Both the position numbers and the translations under genes were made by a program. Shown piece by piece: positions 23,157 to 31,446 of a DNA stretch of 32,656 bases. The notes beneath the pieces were generated by a model. That model searched no databases, was not told where the DNA came from, and saw nothing but the letters and a program-made list of their open reading frames with translations. The number at the start of each line of letters is the position of its first letter. The stretch's first letter is position 1. Source of the stretch: Streptomyces swartbergensis (GTDB taxonomy: Bacteria; Actinomycetota; Actinomycetes; Streptomycetales; Streptomycetaceae); the NCBI RefSeq assembly GCF_002148965.1, contig NZ_NGFN01000011.1, positions 1-32,656 of the forward strand, in the 5' to 3' direction.

Positions 23157-25028
23157 ATGCCGTCAAGTCTTCGCGCACGTCTGAGATCCACCCTGACAGC
23201 CGTTCTCAGCGCCGCGGCGCTGCTCGCGCCCGCAGGCCCGGCCCAAGCCCAACCCATCGCGGCCTTACCGGAGTTCGAGCAACAGGTCCTCTTCAAGGCC
23301 TCCCAGGACCCCGGTTACGCGTGCTTCCGGATCCCGGCGATCGTGCGGACCACGGCCGGCACGCTGCTCGCCTTCGCCGAGGGCCGCGTCCTCAACTGCG
23401 GTGACGCGGCCGACATCGACATCGTCCTCAAACGCTCCACCGACGGCGGCCGCACCTGGGGACCGCTCCAGGTCGTCAACGAGGGCGCGGGCGACACGCA
23501 CGGCAACCCGGCGCCCCTCGTGGACCGCAGGACCGGCCGGATCCTGCTGGCCGAGACGTACAACACGGGCCGTACGGACGCCGGCAACTGCACCGTTCCC
23601 TGCGACCGCACCCCGCACCTCCAGTACAGCGACGACGACGGCCGTACCTGGTCCGAGCCGCGCGACCTGAGCGACGAGATCCTGCCCGAACACTGGAACT
23701 CCTGGTACGCCACCGGGCCCGTGCACGGCATCCAGCTCACTCGCGGCAAGCACGCCGGGCGGCTGGCGTTCGGCGTCAACACCGAGACGTGGGACGGCAG
23801 CCGGGTCACCGCCAACCACGCCGCGCTCATCGTCAGCGACGACGGCGGCGACCACTGGCGGATCGGCGCCACGGACTCCTGGCCGATAGCGCCCGACGGC
23901 ATGTTCCGGCAGAAGCCCTCGGAAGTGACGCTCACCGAACGGGCCGACGGGGCCGTCCTCGTCAGCGGCCGCGAACAGGACGGCACCGATCTGGGGCACC
24001 GCTCCCAGACCCTCAGCCTGGACGGCGGCGACAGCTTCGCCACGCCCTTCCGCGCCCTCCCGGACCTCTACACCCCACAGGTCCAGGGCGCGACACTGCG
24101 CCTCGGCGACCGGCTGCTGCTGTCCGCCCCGGCCGATCCCGACCGCCGCCGGACGATGATGGTCCGCTCCTCCTACGACGGCGGGCGCACCTGGGACAGC
24201 GTGGACCGGGGCACGGTCGTCACCACGGACTGGTCCGGCTACTCCGACATGGCGGCAATCAACTCCTCGACGGTGGGCCTGCTGTACGAAGGCGGCGCGG
24301 TCGACGCCCGCGACGAGATCCGCTTCGCCCGCTTCACCGAGGACTGGCTGACACCGCGCCGCGGCGCCGACCCGACCACCCGCGACGCCGCGCCGGGCGC
24401 GAGGCCCGCGGCCGTGCTCGGCGGTGCCGGGCGAACGGCCGGTGTCCTCGGCGGCGCGCTGTCCTTCGACGGCACCGACGACGCCGTACGCCTGCCGTAC
24501 CGGTCCCGACTGCCGCTCGGCGAGGGGGACTTCACGGCCTCGCTGTTCTTCCGCTACACGGCCACGACCGGCGAACAGCCCTTCCTGTGGATGGGCGGCA
24601 TCGGCAGCACCCAGCCGCAGGTCTGGCTGCGCGGGGAACCGGCGAGCGACCGGGTCCGGGCGCTCATCACCACCCGGTCGGGCGCGACAACCGTCAGGAC
24701 GGCCTCGGTGTTCACCGCCGGCGCCCACAACGACGGCCGCTGGCACCACCTCGCCCTGCGCCGGGGCGGCGGGCAACTGACCCTCTTCCTCGACGGTACG
24801 CCGATCAGCACCCCGGACGTGCCGGGCTCGGTCAGCCGTAACTCCCCGTTCGGCGTGCACATCGGCCAGCGCATGGACAGCCGGGCGTTCCTCACGGGGG
24901 CGATCGACGACGTCCGCGTGTGGAACCGGGCCCTCACCGACAGGGAGTTGGGCGCCGGCACCAAGGGCGCGGCCACCAAGGGCACGGTGCTGTGGCTCCC
25001 CATGGACCAGGTGAGCGGCAGCAACTAA
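23157..25028 (+). CDS. Secreted sialidase (exo-alpha-sialidase, GH33) with C-terminal LamG-like domain
   Basis: The 623-residue protein has a Sec signal peptide cleaved after AQA (about residue 31). A six-bladed sialidase propeller follows, with the arginine motif CFRIPAIV (Arg58) and repeated Asp boxes (STDGGRTW at 94-101, SDDDGRTW, SDDGGDHW, SYDGGRTW). About 425-610 is a concanavalin-like LamG domain (GGALSFDGTDDAVRLP, DGRWHHLALRR, GAIDDVRVWNRAL) that probably binds glycans. It releases terminal sialic acid outside the cell. Residue Leu37 is encoded by TTA at 23265-23267, a very rare codon in Streptomyces that makes translation depend on the bldA tRNA. ATG 23157 has AAGGGCAGG upstream. The upstream gap 23002-23156 holds the promoter, but no clear operator. 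Confidence 0.93.
   Translation: MPSSLRARLRSTLTAVLSAAALLAPAGPAQAQPIAALPEFEQQVLFKASQDPGYACFRIPAIVRTTAGTLLAFAEGRVLNCGDAADIDIVLKRSTDGGRTWGPLQVVNEGAGDTHGNPAPLVDRRTGRILLAETYNTGRTDAGNCTVPCDRTPHLQYSDDDGRTWSEPRDLSDEILPEHWNSWYATGPVHGIQLTRGKHAGRLAFGVNTETWDGSRVTANHAALIVSDDGGDHWRIGATDSWPIAPDGMFRQKPSEVTLTERADGAVLVSGREQDGTDLGHRSQTLSLDGGDSFATPFRALPDLYTPQVQGATLRLGDRLLLSAPADPDRRRTMMVRSSYDGGRTWDSVDRGTVVTTDWSGYSDMAAINSSTVGLLYEGGAVDARDEIRFARFTEDWLTPRRGADPTTRDAAPGARPAAVLGGAGRTAGVLGGALSFDGTDDAVRLPYRSRLPLGEGDFTASLFFRYTATTGEQPFLWMGGIGSTQPQVWLRGEPASDRVRALITTRSGATTVRTASVFTAGAHNDGRWHHLALRRGGGQLTLFLDGTPISTPDVPGSVSRNSPFGVHIGQRMDSRAFLTGAIDDVRVWNRALTDRELGAGTKGAATKGTVLWLPMDQVSGSN
23265..23267 (+). promoter_or_regulatory. In-frame TTA leucine codon (bldA-type translational control point)
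   Basis: Codon 37 of the sialidase is TTA, six codons past the predicted signal cleavage site. Streptomycetes have one tRNA for UUA (bldA), whose activity rises late in development. I found no other in-frame TTA in the genes of this window by eye. Confidence 0.75.
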
Positions 25029-25039
25029 CGTCACGCCAC

Positions 25040-26278
25040 GTGCCCGACGACGCAGAAACAACACGAGCACGACAGCGCACGGGAACCGGGATCGGCCTGC
25101 TGCTGGTCCTGGTTCTCGGGGCCGCGCTGCTCATCACCCTCCCGGAGGACGAGAGTCCGGACGACGACGCCGCCTGCCGGGCGCGCACGGTCGCCTCCTG
25201 GCGGGCGGACGACGGCCTCACCGCCGAGTTCGCCCGCTACGGCGACGACGCGACCCGCACCGACGACTGGACCGGCGGCGACGGCACCCACTCGGTGCGG
25301 CTGCCGGACGGCCGGGTGCTGTGGCTGTTCTCGGACACCTACCTGGGCCGGGTGTACGGCCCGCCCAACCCGGTCGGCGAGTCCCACGCCTGGCGGGACA
25401 CCACCGCGCCTCTGGTGCGCAACTCGGCCGTGCTGATGCGCGACGGCCGGCTGGAGACCACCCTCCCCGCCCCGCTCTTCGCCGACCCGGCACCGAACCA
25501 GTGGCGCTGGCCGGTCGCGGCCCGCGTCGAACCCCGCTCCCCCGGCTCCTCGGAGCAGGTCGTCCGGGTGCTGCTGTGGGTGCGCACGGCCGGCCAGACC
25601 CCGTGGATCTACGGCGTGCCCACCGCGACCGAGGTGGCCACGCTGTCGCTGCCCGATCTGCGCCTGGAGTCGGTCGTCAAGGTGCTCGACCAGCAACTGG
25701 TCCCGGACCCGTCCCGGCGGGTGCTGTTCGGCACGACGCTGGTCGAGGAGGACGGCTGGACGTACGTCTTCGGCGGCGACGACGGCCAGGCCGCCTCCCG
25801 CCCGGCCTCGCACGCGTACGTGGCGCGGGTGCCGGAGGGCAGGCTCGGGGATCCGGCGGCCTGGCGGTACTGGACCGGCTCGTCCTGGGCGGCCACTGCC
25901 CGCCCCCGGCCCGTGCTCGGGGACGGGCAGCGCAGGGGGGTGGGCAGCGCGTTCTCGGTCGTCCGGGACGGCGGGACGTACGTGCTGTTCACGATGGCCG
26001 CGGGCACGAAGGGCCTGACCACCGTGGCCTCGTACTGGGCGTGCTCCCCGGCCGGGCCGTGGCACGGGCCCGCGAAGGAGTTCAGCCCGTCCCTGCCGCA
26101 GGGCCAGGTGGCCGCCTACAACCCGCAGGCGCACCCGGTGCTCAGCGGCGGGGGGCGTCTCGTGCTGAGCTACGACGTCAACTGGCTGGAGACGACGGGC
26201 GCCGCAGCCCAGCTCAGCCGGAACGTGTCCCTGTACCGACCACGGTTCGTGACACTGCGGCTGGCTCCGGCGCGGTGA
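25040..26278 (+). CDS. Membrane-anchored extracellular protein, DUF4185/DUF5005-like propeller; function unknown
   Basis: The 412-residue protein has a charged cytosolic head (1-14), one hydrophobic helix (about 16-34; TGIGLLLVLVLGAALLITL) without a clear cleavage site, an acidic linker (EDESPDDD) and a large outside domain. WLFSDTYLGRVYG, PLVRNSAVLM and the repeated W/G-rich strands resemble DUF4185/DUF5005 proteins, which share a propeller fold with some glycosidases. I cannot name a reaction. GTG 25040 is 11 bases after the sialidase stop and the region upstream has no strong ribosome site, suggesting coupled translation. The pairing suggests a cell-surface glycan-related job, inferred only from the neighbour. 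Its last 65 bases overlap the convergent transporter gene. Confidence 0.75.
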   Translation: MPDDAETTRARQRTGTGIGLLLVLVLGAALLITLPEDESPDDDAACRARTVASWRADDGLTAEFARYGDDATRTDDWTGGDGTHSVRLPDGRVLWLFSDTYLGRVYGPPNPVGESHAWRDTTAPLVRNSAVLMRDGRLETTLPAPLFADPAPNQWRWPVAARVEPRSPGSSEQVVRVLLWVRTAGQTPWIYGVPTATEVATLSLPDLRLESVVKVLDQQLVPDPSRRVLFGTTLVEEDGWTYVFGGDDGQAASRPASHAYVARVPEGRLGDPAAWRYWTGSSWAATARPRPVLGDGQRRGVGSAFSVVRDGGTYVLFTMAAGTKGLTTVASYWACSPAGPWHGPAKEFSPSLPQGQVAAYNPQAHPVLSGGGRLVLSYDVNWLETTGAAAQLSRNVSLYRPRFVTLRLAPAR

Positions 26279-27254
26279 CCTCCGGGCGGGGGTCGTGCGA
26301 ACGGCGCTTGGCGATCACCGCGCAGACCATCAGCTGCATCTGGTGGAAGAGCATCAGCGGCAGCACGGCCAGCGAGGCGTGCGCGCCGAACAGGACGCTC
26401 GCCATGGGCAGTCCGGAGGCCAGGGACTTCTTCGACCCGGCGAACTGGAGGGTGATCCGGTCCTCCCGGGTGAAGCCCAGCGCCTTGCCGCCGTACCAGG
26501 TCAGCAGCAGCATCACGGCGAGGATCACGGCCTCGACGACCAGCAGTGCGCCCAGCCGGAGGGGGCTGACCTGGTGCCAGATGCCCTGGACCATGCCCTG
26601 GCTGAACGCGGTGTAGACGACGAGCAGGATCGAGCCGCGGTCCACCAGGGCGAGGACCTTCTTGTGACGGGTGATGAATTCGCCGATCCAGCGGCGCAGC
26701 AGTTGTCCCGCGAGGAACGGCACGAGCAGTTGCAGCACGATCTTCAGCAGCGAGTCGGCGGAGAACCCGCCGCCGCTGCCGCCGAGCAGCGAGGCCGCGA
26801 GCAGCGGGGTGGCGATGATGCCGACCAGGGAGGAGAAGGAGCCCGCGCAGATCGCGGCGGGCACGTTGCCGCGGGCCATCGAGGTGAACGCGATCGAGGA
26901 CTGCACGGTCGACGGGACGAGCGTCAGGAAGAGCAGGCCCTGGTACAGCGGGTCCGTCAGGATCACCGGCACCAGCCCGCGGGCCGCCAGGCCGAGCAGG
27001 GGGAAGGCGACGAAGGTGCAGGCCAGGACGGTGACGTGGAGGCGCCAGTGGCGCAGTCCGTCCAGGGCCTCACGGGTGGACAGCCGGGCGCCGTAGAGGA
27101 AGAACAGCAGGGCGATCACCGCCGTGGAGGCACCGGACGCGACATCGGCGACCGTCCCGCGAGCCGGGAACAGGGCGGCGACGCCCACCGTCGCGAGGAG
27201 GAGAAGGATGTACGGGTCGATCGGCATCCGGCGCGGCCGGCGCAGGCGGTTCAC
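26214..27254 (-). CDS. Bile acid:sodium symporter family (SBF/BASS-like) transporter
   Basis: The 346-residue integral membrane protein has about ten helices. Diagnostic stretches are PIDPYILLLLATVGVAAL, FFLYGARLSTREALDGLRHW, LVPSTVQSSIAFTSMARGN (the discontinuous helix region that binds Na+) and the second inverted-repeat crossover LQFAGSKKSLASGLPMA. Such carriers move organic anions with sodium; the subgroup resembling E. coli YfeH is of uncertain substrate. GTG 27254 is preferred because GGAG lies about 5 bases upstream; ATG 27227 is possible. Its 3' end overlaps the tail of the DUF4185-like gene. It diverges from a LysR gene across 147 bases that contain three CGGTAC repeats. Confidence 0.88.
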   Translation of the reverse strand: MNRLRRPRRMPIDPYILLLLATVGVAALFPARGTVADVASGASTAVIALLFFLYGARLSTREALDGLRHWRLHVTVLACTFVAFPLLGLAARGLVPVILTDPLYQGLLFLTLVPSTVQSSIAFTSMARGNVPAAICAGSFSSLVGIIATPLLAASLLGGSGGGFSADSLLKIVLQLLVPFLAGQLLRRWIGEFITRHKKVLALVDRGSILLVVYTAFSQGMVQGIWHQVSPLRLGALLVVEAVILAVMLLLTWYGGKALGFTREDRITLQFAGSKKSLASGLPMASVLFGAHASLAVLPLMLFHQMQLMVCAVIAKRRSHDPRPEVTAPEPAAVSRTVVGTGTRSG

Positions 27255-27282
27255 GGTGCTCCACTTGCTCGGTGCTTACGGG

Positions 27283-27312
27283 CGGTACATGCGTGCGGTA
27301 CAGGGCCGGTAC
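27283..27312. repeat. Three CGGTAC direct repeats in the transporter promoter region
   Basis: CGGTAC occurs at 27283-27288, 27296-27301 and 27307-27312, spaced 13 and 11 bases apart, 29 bases and more upstream of the symporter-family start codon. The first two copies extend to GCGGTACA. They are near-helical in spacing and could be regulator sites. They lie about 90 bases from the LysR start. Confidence 0.4.
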
Positions 27313-27366
27313 GGCCCCCTTCCATCCTGCTCCCCGGCCGCGTGATCGGGAACCCCGCACACCGCT

Positions 27367-27402
27367 CTCACTGTCATCACGTTCCGCGATAGCCTGGCGC
27401 CA
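27367..27402 (+). promoter_or_regulatory. Probable leaderless promoter of the LysR gene
   Basis: TAGCCT (27390-27395) sits 7 bases before the ATG at 27402, and CTCACT (27367-27372) is 17 bases upstream of it. There is no Shine-Dalgarno sequence before the ATG, so transcription probably starts at the initiation codon. Confidence 0.45.
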
Positions 27403-28334
27403 TGTACGACCCCTCCCATCTGCGCACCTTCCTGTCGGTGGCGCAGACGCTGAGCTTCACGCAGGCCGCCCGCCGACTCGGACTGCGGCAGTCCACCGTC
27501 AGCCAGCACGTGCGGCGGCTGGAGGACGCCACCGGGCGGACGCTGTTCACCCGGGACACGCACTCGGTGGAGCTCACGGAGGACGGCGAGGCCATGCTCG
27601 GGTTCGCGCGCCGGATCCTGGACGTGCACGAGCAGGCGACGGCGTTCTTCACGGGCACCCGGCTGCGCGGCCGACTGCGCTTCGGCGCGTCGGAGGACTT
27701 CGTGCTGACCCGGCTGCCGGAGATCCTCGAGGGCTTCCGGCACGACCACCCGGAGGTCGATCTGGAGCTGACGGTCGAGCTGTCGGGCACGCTGCACGAG
27801 CAGCTCGCCGCCGGGAAGCTGGACCTCGTCCTGGCCAAGCGCCGGCCCGAGGACCCGCGCGGCGAGCTGGTCCGGCACGACAGGCTGGTGTGGATCGGCG
27901 CGGAGCGCCTCCGGCTCGACCCGGACCGCCCCGTGCCGCTCATCGTCTATCCGCCGCCGGGCATCACCCGCGCGCTCGCCCTGGAGGCGCTGGAGCGGCA
28001 GGGCCGCGAGTGGCGCGTGGTGTGCACGAGCGGCTCCCTCAACGGCCTCGTCGCGGCGGCCCGGGCGGGGCTCGGCGTGATGGCCCACTCCCGCGGCCTC
28101 ATCCCGCCGGGCCTGGTCCGCGTCCCGGACCGGGCGGGGCTGCCGGAACTGGGGCAGGTCGACTTCGTCGTGGTCCACGGCCGGCGCCGCCCCTCCGCCC
28201 GGGGCGCGGCGGACGCCCTGGCGGCAGCGATCCTGTCGGGCGGGGACCGGCTGAACCGCAGTGACGAAATGCGCCTCCGGGGCGCTGACAGAAGAGACGG
28301 CCGGGCACCGCGCACGAGGAGCCCCGGGCCCTGA
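27402..28334 (+). CDS. LysR family transcriptional regulator
   Basis: The 310-residue protein has a LysR helix-turn-helix (about 3-62; LRTFLSVAQTLSFTQAARRL, LRQSTVSQHVRRLEDATGRTLFTRD) and a periplasmic-binding-like effector domain (about 88-285; GRLRFGASEDFVLTRLPEILEGF). ATG 27402 is fixed by homology (MYDPSHLRTFLSV) and lacks a ribosome site. It diverges from the symporter-family transporter gene, the typical LysR-target arrangement, so it probably controls that carrier in response to the carrier's substrate. The C-terminal 25 residues (from about LNRSDEMRL) look like an unstructured charged tail. The gap after it (28335-28559) shows no clear hairpin that I can support. Confidence 0.92.
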   Translation: MYDPSHLRTFLSVAQTLSFTQAARRLGLRQSTVSQHVRRLEDATGRTLFTRDTHSVELTEDGEAMLGFARRILDVHEQATAFFTGTRLRGRLRFGASEDFVLTRLPEILEGFRHDHPEVDLELTVELSGTLHEQLAAGKLDLVLAKRRPEDPRGELVRHDRLVWIGAERLRLDPDRPVPLIVYPPPGITRALALEALERQGREWRVVCTSGSLNGLVAAARAGLGVMAHSRGLIPPGLVRVPDRAGLPELGQVDFVVVHGRRRPSARGAADALAAAILSGGDRLNRSDEMRLRGADRRDGRAPRTRSPGP

Positions 28335-28559
28335 CCCGGTCGTACAGATTCGGTGGAGATTACGGCTCCGAAACTTACTCAACCGTCAGGATTCTGTCCG
28401 ACCCTTCCCCATGTGAGCGCATTTTCCCTCCCTGACCAGCGCGGACAAGAGCGCTGCCCGCCTTCGCCACCCCTCCCGCCCCGTGCCCGGTTGGGGTAGC
28501 TTTCACCGCGCTGTGCGGAGCGTCACTCAACAAAAGCGCTGAGGAGCGGGGAGCGGGGT

Positions 28560-30386
28560 TTGCGCGAGTTCACCAACCCTCCGTTGGCGTTGGCACCTCC
28601 GGTGGGCGGTCTGGCCGACGTGGTCTTCGAGCATGCCCAGGACGACCCGCTGCACATCGCGCTGGGCCGCAAGGACGAGTCCGGGCAGTGGCGGGACGTC
28701 ACCAGCGCCGAGTTCCGCGACGAGGTCCTCGCCCTGGCCAAGGGCCTGCTGGCGAGCGGCATCCGGTTCGGCGACCGGGTCGCGATCATGTCCCGTACGC
28801 GCTACGAGTGGACGCTGTTCGACTACGCCCTGTGGACGATCGGCGCCCAGGTCGTGCCCGTCTACCCGACGTCCTCCGCCGAGCAGTGCTTCTGGATGCT
28901 GTACGACGCCGAGGTGACGGCCGCGGTCGTGGAGCACGAGGACCACGCGATGACGATCGCCACCGTCATCGACCGGCTGCCGCAGCTGCGCCGCCTGTGG
29001 CAGCTCGATTCCGGCGCCGTGCACGAGCTGTACGACGCCGGCGCGAGCCTCGACGACGAGGTGGTGCACCGCCACCGGCAGGCCGTCACCCCCGACTCGG
29101 TCGCCACGATCATCTACACGTCGGGCACCACGGGCCGCCCCAAGGGCTGCGTCATCACGCACCGCGCCTTCATGTACGAGGCGGACACCGTCATCGAGCG
29201 GTGGGAGCCGGTGTTCCACTCCAAGCGGGGCGACGAGGCCGCCACCCTGCTGTTCCTGCCGCTCGCCCACGTCTTCGGGCGGATGGTCCAGGTCGCCGGG
29301 ATCCGCGGCAAGGTGAAGTTCGGCCATCAGCCGCAGCTCAACGCGGCGGCCCTGCTGCCCGACCTGGCCGCGTTCAAGCCGACGTTCTTCCTGGCCGTGC
29401 CGTACATCTTCGAGAAGGTGTTCAACGCGGCCCGCCGCAAGGCCGAGAAGGAAGGGCGCTCCGGCCCGTTCGAGAAGGCCGTCGACGTCGCCATCAAGTA
29501 CGCGGACGCCATCGAGGCCAAGGCCTGGGGCATCGGCCCCGGCCCCTCCGCCGGCCTGCGCATGCAGCACCAGCTGTTCGACAAGCTCGTCTACGCCAAG
29601 ATCCGCGCCGCGATGGGCGGCCGCATCAAGCACGCCATGTCGGGCGGTTCGGCGATGGACCGGCGGCTCGGCCTGTTCTTCGCCGGGGCGGGCGTGCACA
29701 TCTACGAGGGGTACGGCCTGACCGAGTCCACGGCCGCCGCGACCGCCAACCCGCCCGGACGCACCCGGTTCGGCACGGTCGGGCAGCCCATCCCGGGCAT
29801 GACCGTGCACATCGCGGACGACGGCGAGATCTGGCTGCACGGCCCCAACGTCTTCCAGGGGTACCTCAACAACCCCAAGGCCACCGACGAGACCCTGCAC
29901 GACGGCTGGCTGGCCACCGGCGACCTCGGCGCGCTCGACGAGGACGGCTACCTCACCATCACCGGCCGCAAGAAGGAGATCCTGGTCACATCGGGCGGCA
30001 AGAGCGTTTCGCCCGGCGTGCTGGAGGAACGCGTCCGTGACCATCCACTGGTCAACCAGTGCATCCTCGTCGGCAACGACCGCCCGTACATCGCCGCCCT
30101 CGTGACCCTCGACCAGGAGGCCGTGGAGCACTGGCTGACGATGCGGGGCAAGCCGCGGATGTCCGCGGCGGAGCTGGTGCGCGACGCGGATCTGGAGACG
30201 GAGGTGCGGCGCGCGGTGGTCGCGGCCAACACCCTTGTCTCGCAGGCCGAGTCGATCCGCACCTTCCGCATCCTGGCCCAGCCGTTCACCGAGGAACACG
30301 GGTTGCTGACCCCGTCCCTGAAGCTGAAGCGCAAGGCGATCGAAAAGGCGTACGAGAAAGAGGTCGAGGCGCTGTACCGGGCGTGA
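28560..30386 (+). CDS. Long-chain fatty-acid-CoA ligase (AMP-dependent synthetase, FadD15-like)
   Basis: The 608-residue adenylate-forming enzyme activates a fatty acid with ATP and joins it to CoA. Landmarks are the P-loop TIIYTSGTTGRPKGC (about 183-197), FLPLAHVFGRM, MSGGSAMDRRLG, GYGLTESTAAAT (about 383) and the hinge region GWLATGDLGALDEDGYLTITGRKKE starting near 448. The C-terminal lysine-containing GLLTPSLKLKRKAIEK is typical of the long-chain group. The start is TTG 28560, the only usable codon matching family N-termini (REFTNPP), with GGGGAGCGGGG just upstream. It lies 225 bases after the LysR gene and seems to be an independent unit. It acts in the cytosol or at the inner membrane surface, providing acyl-CoA for degradation or lipid synthesis. 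Confidence 0.93.
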   Translation: MREFTNPPLALAPPVGGLADVVFEHAQDDPLHIALGRKDESGQWRDVTSAEFRDEVLALAKGLLASGIRFGDRVAIMSRTRYEWTLFDYALWTIGAQVVPVYPTSSAEQCFWMLYDAEVTAAVVEHEDHAMTIATVIDRLPQLRRLWQLDSGAVHELYDAGASLDDEVVHRHRQAVTPDSVATIIYTSGTTGRPKGCVITHRAFMYEADTVIERWEPVFHSKRGDEAATLLFLPLAHVFGRMVQVAGIRGKVKFGHQPQLNAAALLPDLAAFKPTFFLAVPYIFEKVFNAARRKAEKEGRSGPFEKAVDVAIKYADAIEAKAWGIGPGPSAGLRMQHQLFDKLVYAKIRAAMGGRIKHAMSGGSAMDRRLGLFFAGAGVHIYEGYGLTESTAAATANPPGRTRFGTVGQPIPGMTVHIADDGEIWLHGPNVFQGYLNNPKATDETLHDGWLATGDLGALDEDGYLTITGRKKEILVTSGGKSVSPGVLEERVRDHPLVNQCILVGNDRPYIAALVTLDQEAVEHWLTMRGKPRMSAAELVRDADLETEVRRAVVAANTLVSQAESIRTFRILAQPFTEEHGLLTPSLKLKRKAIEKAYEKEVEALYRA

Positions 30387-30502
30387 AGTGCCAGGTGACA
30401 GATGAATGCCACACCTGGATTCTCCCGTCAGGAATGCATCACGGCTCGTGATCGTTGACGATGGGATGGACACCTGACCACAAACCGAAGGATCGAGAGC
30501 TC

Positions 30503-31336
30503 GTGAGCAAGGTCCCCCCGATCATCCTGAACAACGGCGTCGAGATGCCCCAGCTTGGCTTCGGCGTCTGGCAGGTGCCGGACGACGAGGCCGAGTCGGC
30601 CGTCGCGACGGCGCTGGAGGCCGGGTACCGCAGCATCGACACCGCGGCGATCTACGGCAACGAGGAGGGCACGGGCAAGGCCATCGCCGCGTCCGGTCTG
30701 CCCCGCGAGGAGCTCTTCGTCACCACGAAGCTCTGGAACGCCGACCAGGGGTACGACTCCACGCTGCGCGCCTTCGACACGTCGCTGGAGAAGCTCGGCC
30801 TGGACTTCGTCGACCTGTACCTGATCCACTGGCCGCTGCCGGCCCGGGACACCTACGTCGACACGTACAGGGCGTTCGAGAAGCTGCACGCCGACGGCCG
30901 GATCCGGGCCATCGGTGTCTCCAACTTCCTTCCCGAGCACCTGGAGCGGCTGATCGGCGAGACGTCGGTCGTCCCGGCCGTGAACCAGATCGAGCTGCAC
31001 CCGCACCTCCAGCAGAACGCCGCCCGTGAGTACCACGCGGAGCAGGGCATCGCCACGGAGGCCTGGTCGCCGCTCGGCCAGGGCAAGGGCCTGCTGGAGG
31101 TCCCGGCGATCGTGGCCATCGCCCGGAAGCACGACCGCACCCCTGCCCAGGTCGTCCTGCGCTGGCACATCCAGCTGGGCAACGTGGTCATCCCGAAGTC
31201 CGTGACCCCGGCACGGATCAAGGAGAACATCGAGGTCTTCGACTTCAGCCTGGACACGGAGGACCTGGCGGCCATCAGCGCCCTCAACGAGGACCGCCGC
31301 CTGGGCCCGGACCCGGCGACGTTCGACGGCGCCTGA
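30503..31336 (+). CDS. Aldo/keto reductase (AKR5-like, 2,5-diketo-gluconate reductase type)
   Basis: The 277-residue TIM-barrel oxidoreductase has the complete catalytic tetrad Asp46 (SIDTAAIYGNE), Tyr51, Lys76 (TTKLWN) and His109 (LYLIHWP), and the NADPH phosphate-binding segment VVIPKSVTPARIKEN. It reduces carbonyl compounds with NADPH; the natural substrate cannot be read from sequence. GTG 30503 is favoured: VSKVPPIILNNGVEMPQLGFG matches family starts and a GAAGGATCGAGAG stretch lies upstream. The gap 30387-30502 should hold its promoter. A strong hairpin follows its stop. Confidence 0.92.
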   Translation: MSKVPPIILNNGVEMPQLGFGVWQVPDDEAESAVATALEAGYRSIDTAAIYGNEEGTGKAIAASGLPREELFVTTKLWNADQGYDSTLRAFDTSLEKLGLDFVDLYLIHWPLPARDTYVDTYRAFEKLHADGRIRAIGVSNFLPEHLERLIGETSVVPAVNQIELHPHLQQNAAREYHAEQGIATEAWSPLGQGKGLLEVPAIVAIARKHDRTPAQVVLRWHIQLGNVVIPKSVTPARIKENIEVFDFSLDTEDLAAISALNEDRRLGPDPATFDGA

Positions 31337-31356
31337 GGAATTCGCCTCGCGCCCCT

Positions 31357-31393
31357 ACGACTGCCCGCAGCTTGCAGAGCTGCGGGCAGTCGT
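31357..31393. terminator. Strong bidirectional hairpin between aldo/keto reductase and methyltransferase genes
   Basis: CGACTGCCCGCAGCT (31358-31372) pairs perfectly with AGCTGCGGGCAGTCG (31378-31392) around TGCAG, plus one outer A-T pair. At 15-16 bp it is the cleanest hairpin here. It lies 21 bases past the reductase stop and 54 past the converging methyltransferase stop, so it serves both. Confidence 0.85.
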
Positions 31394-31446
31394 GCCTCCC
31401 CCAGTGCCTCAAGGGCCTGGGAGGTACCCCCAGGGCGGCGCCCGTA

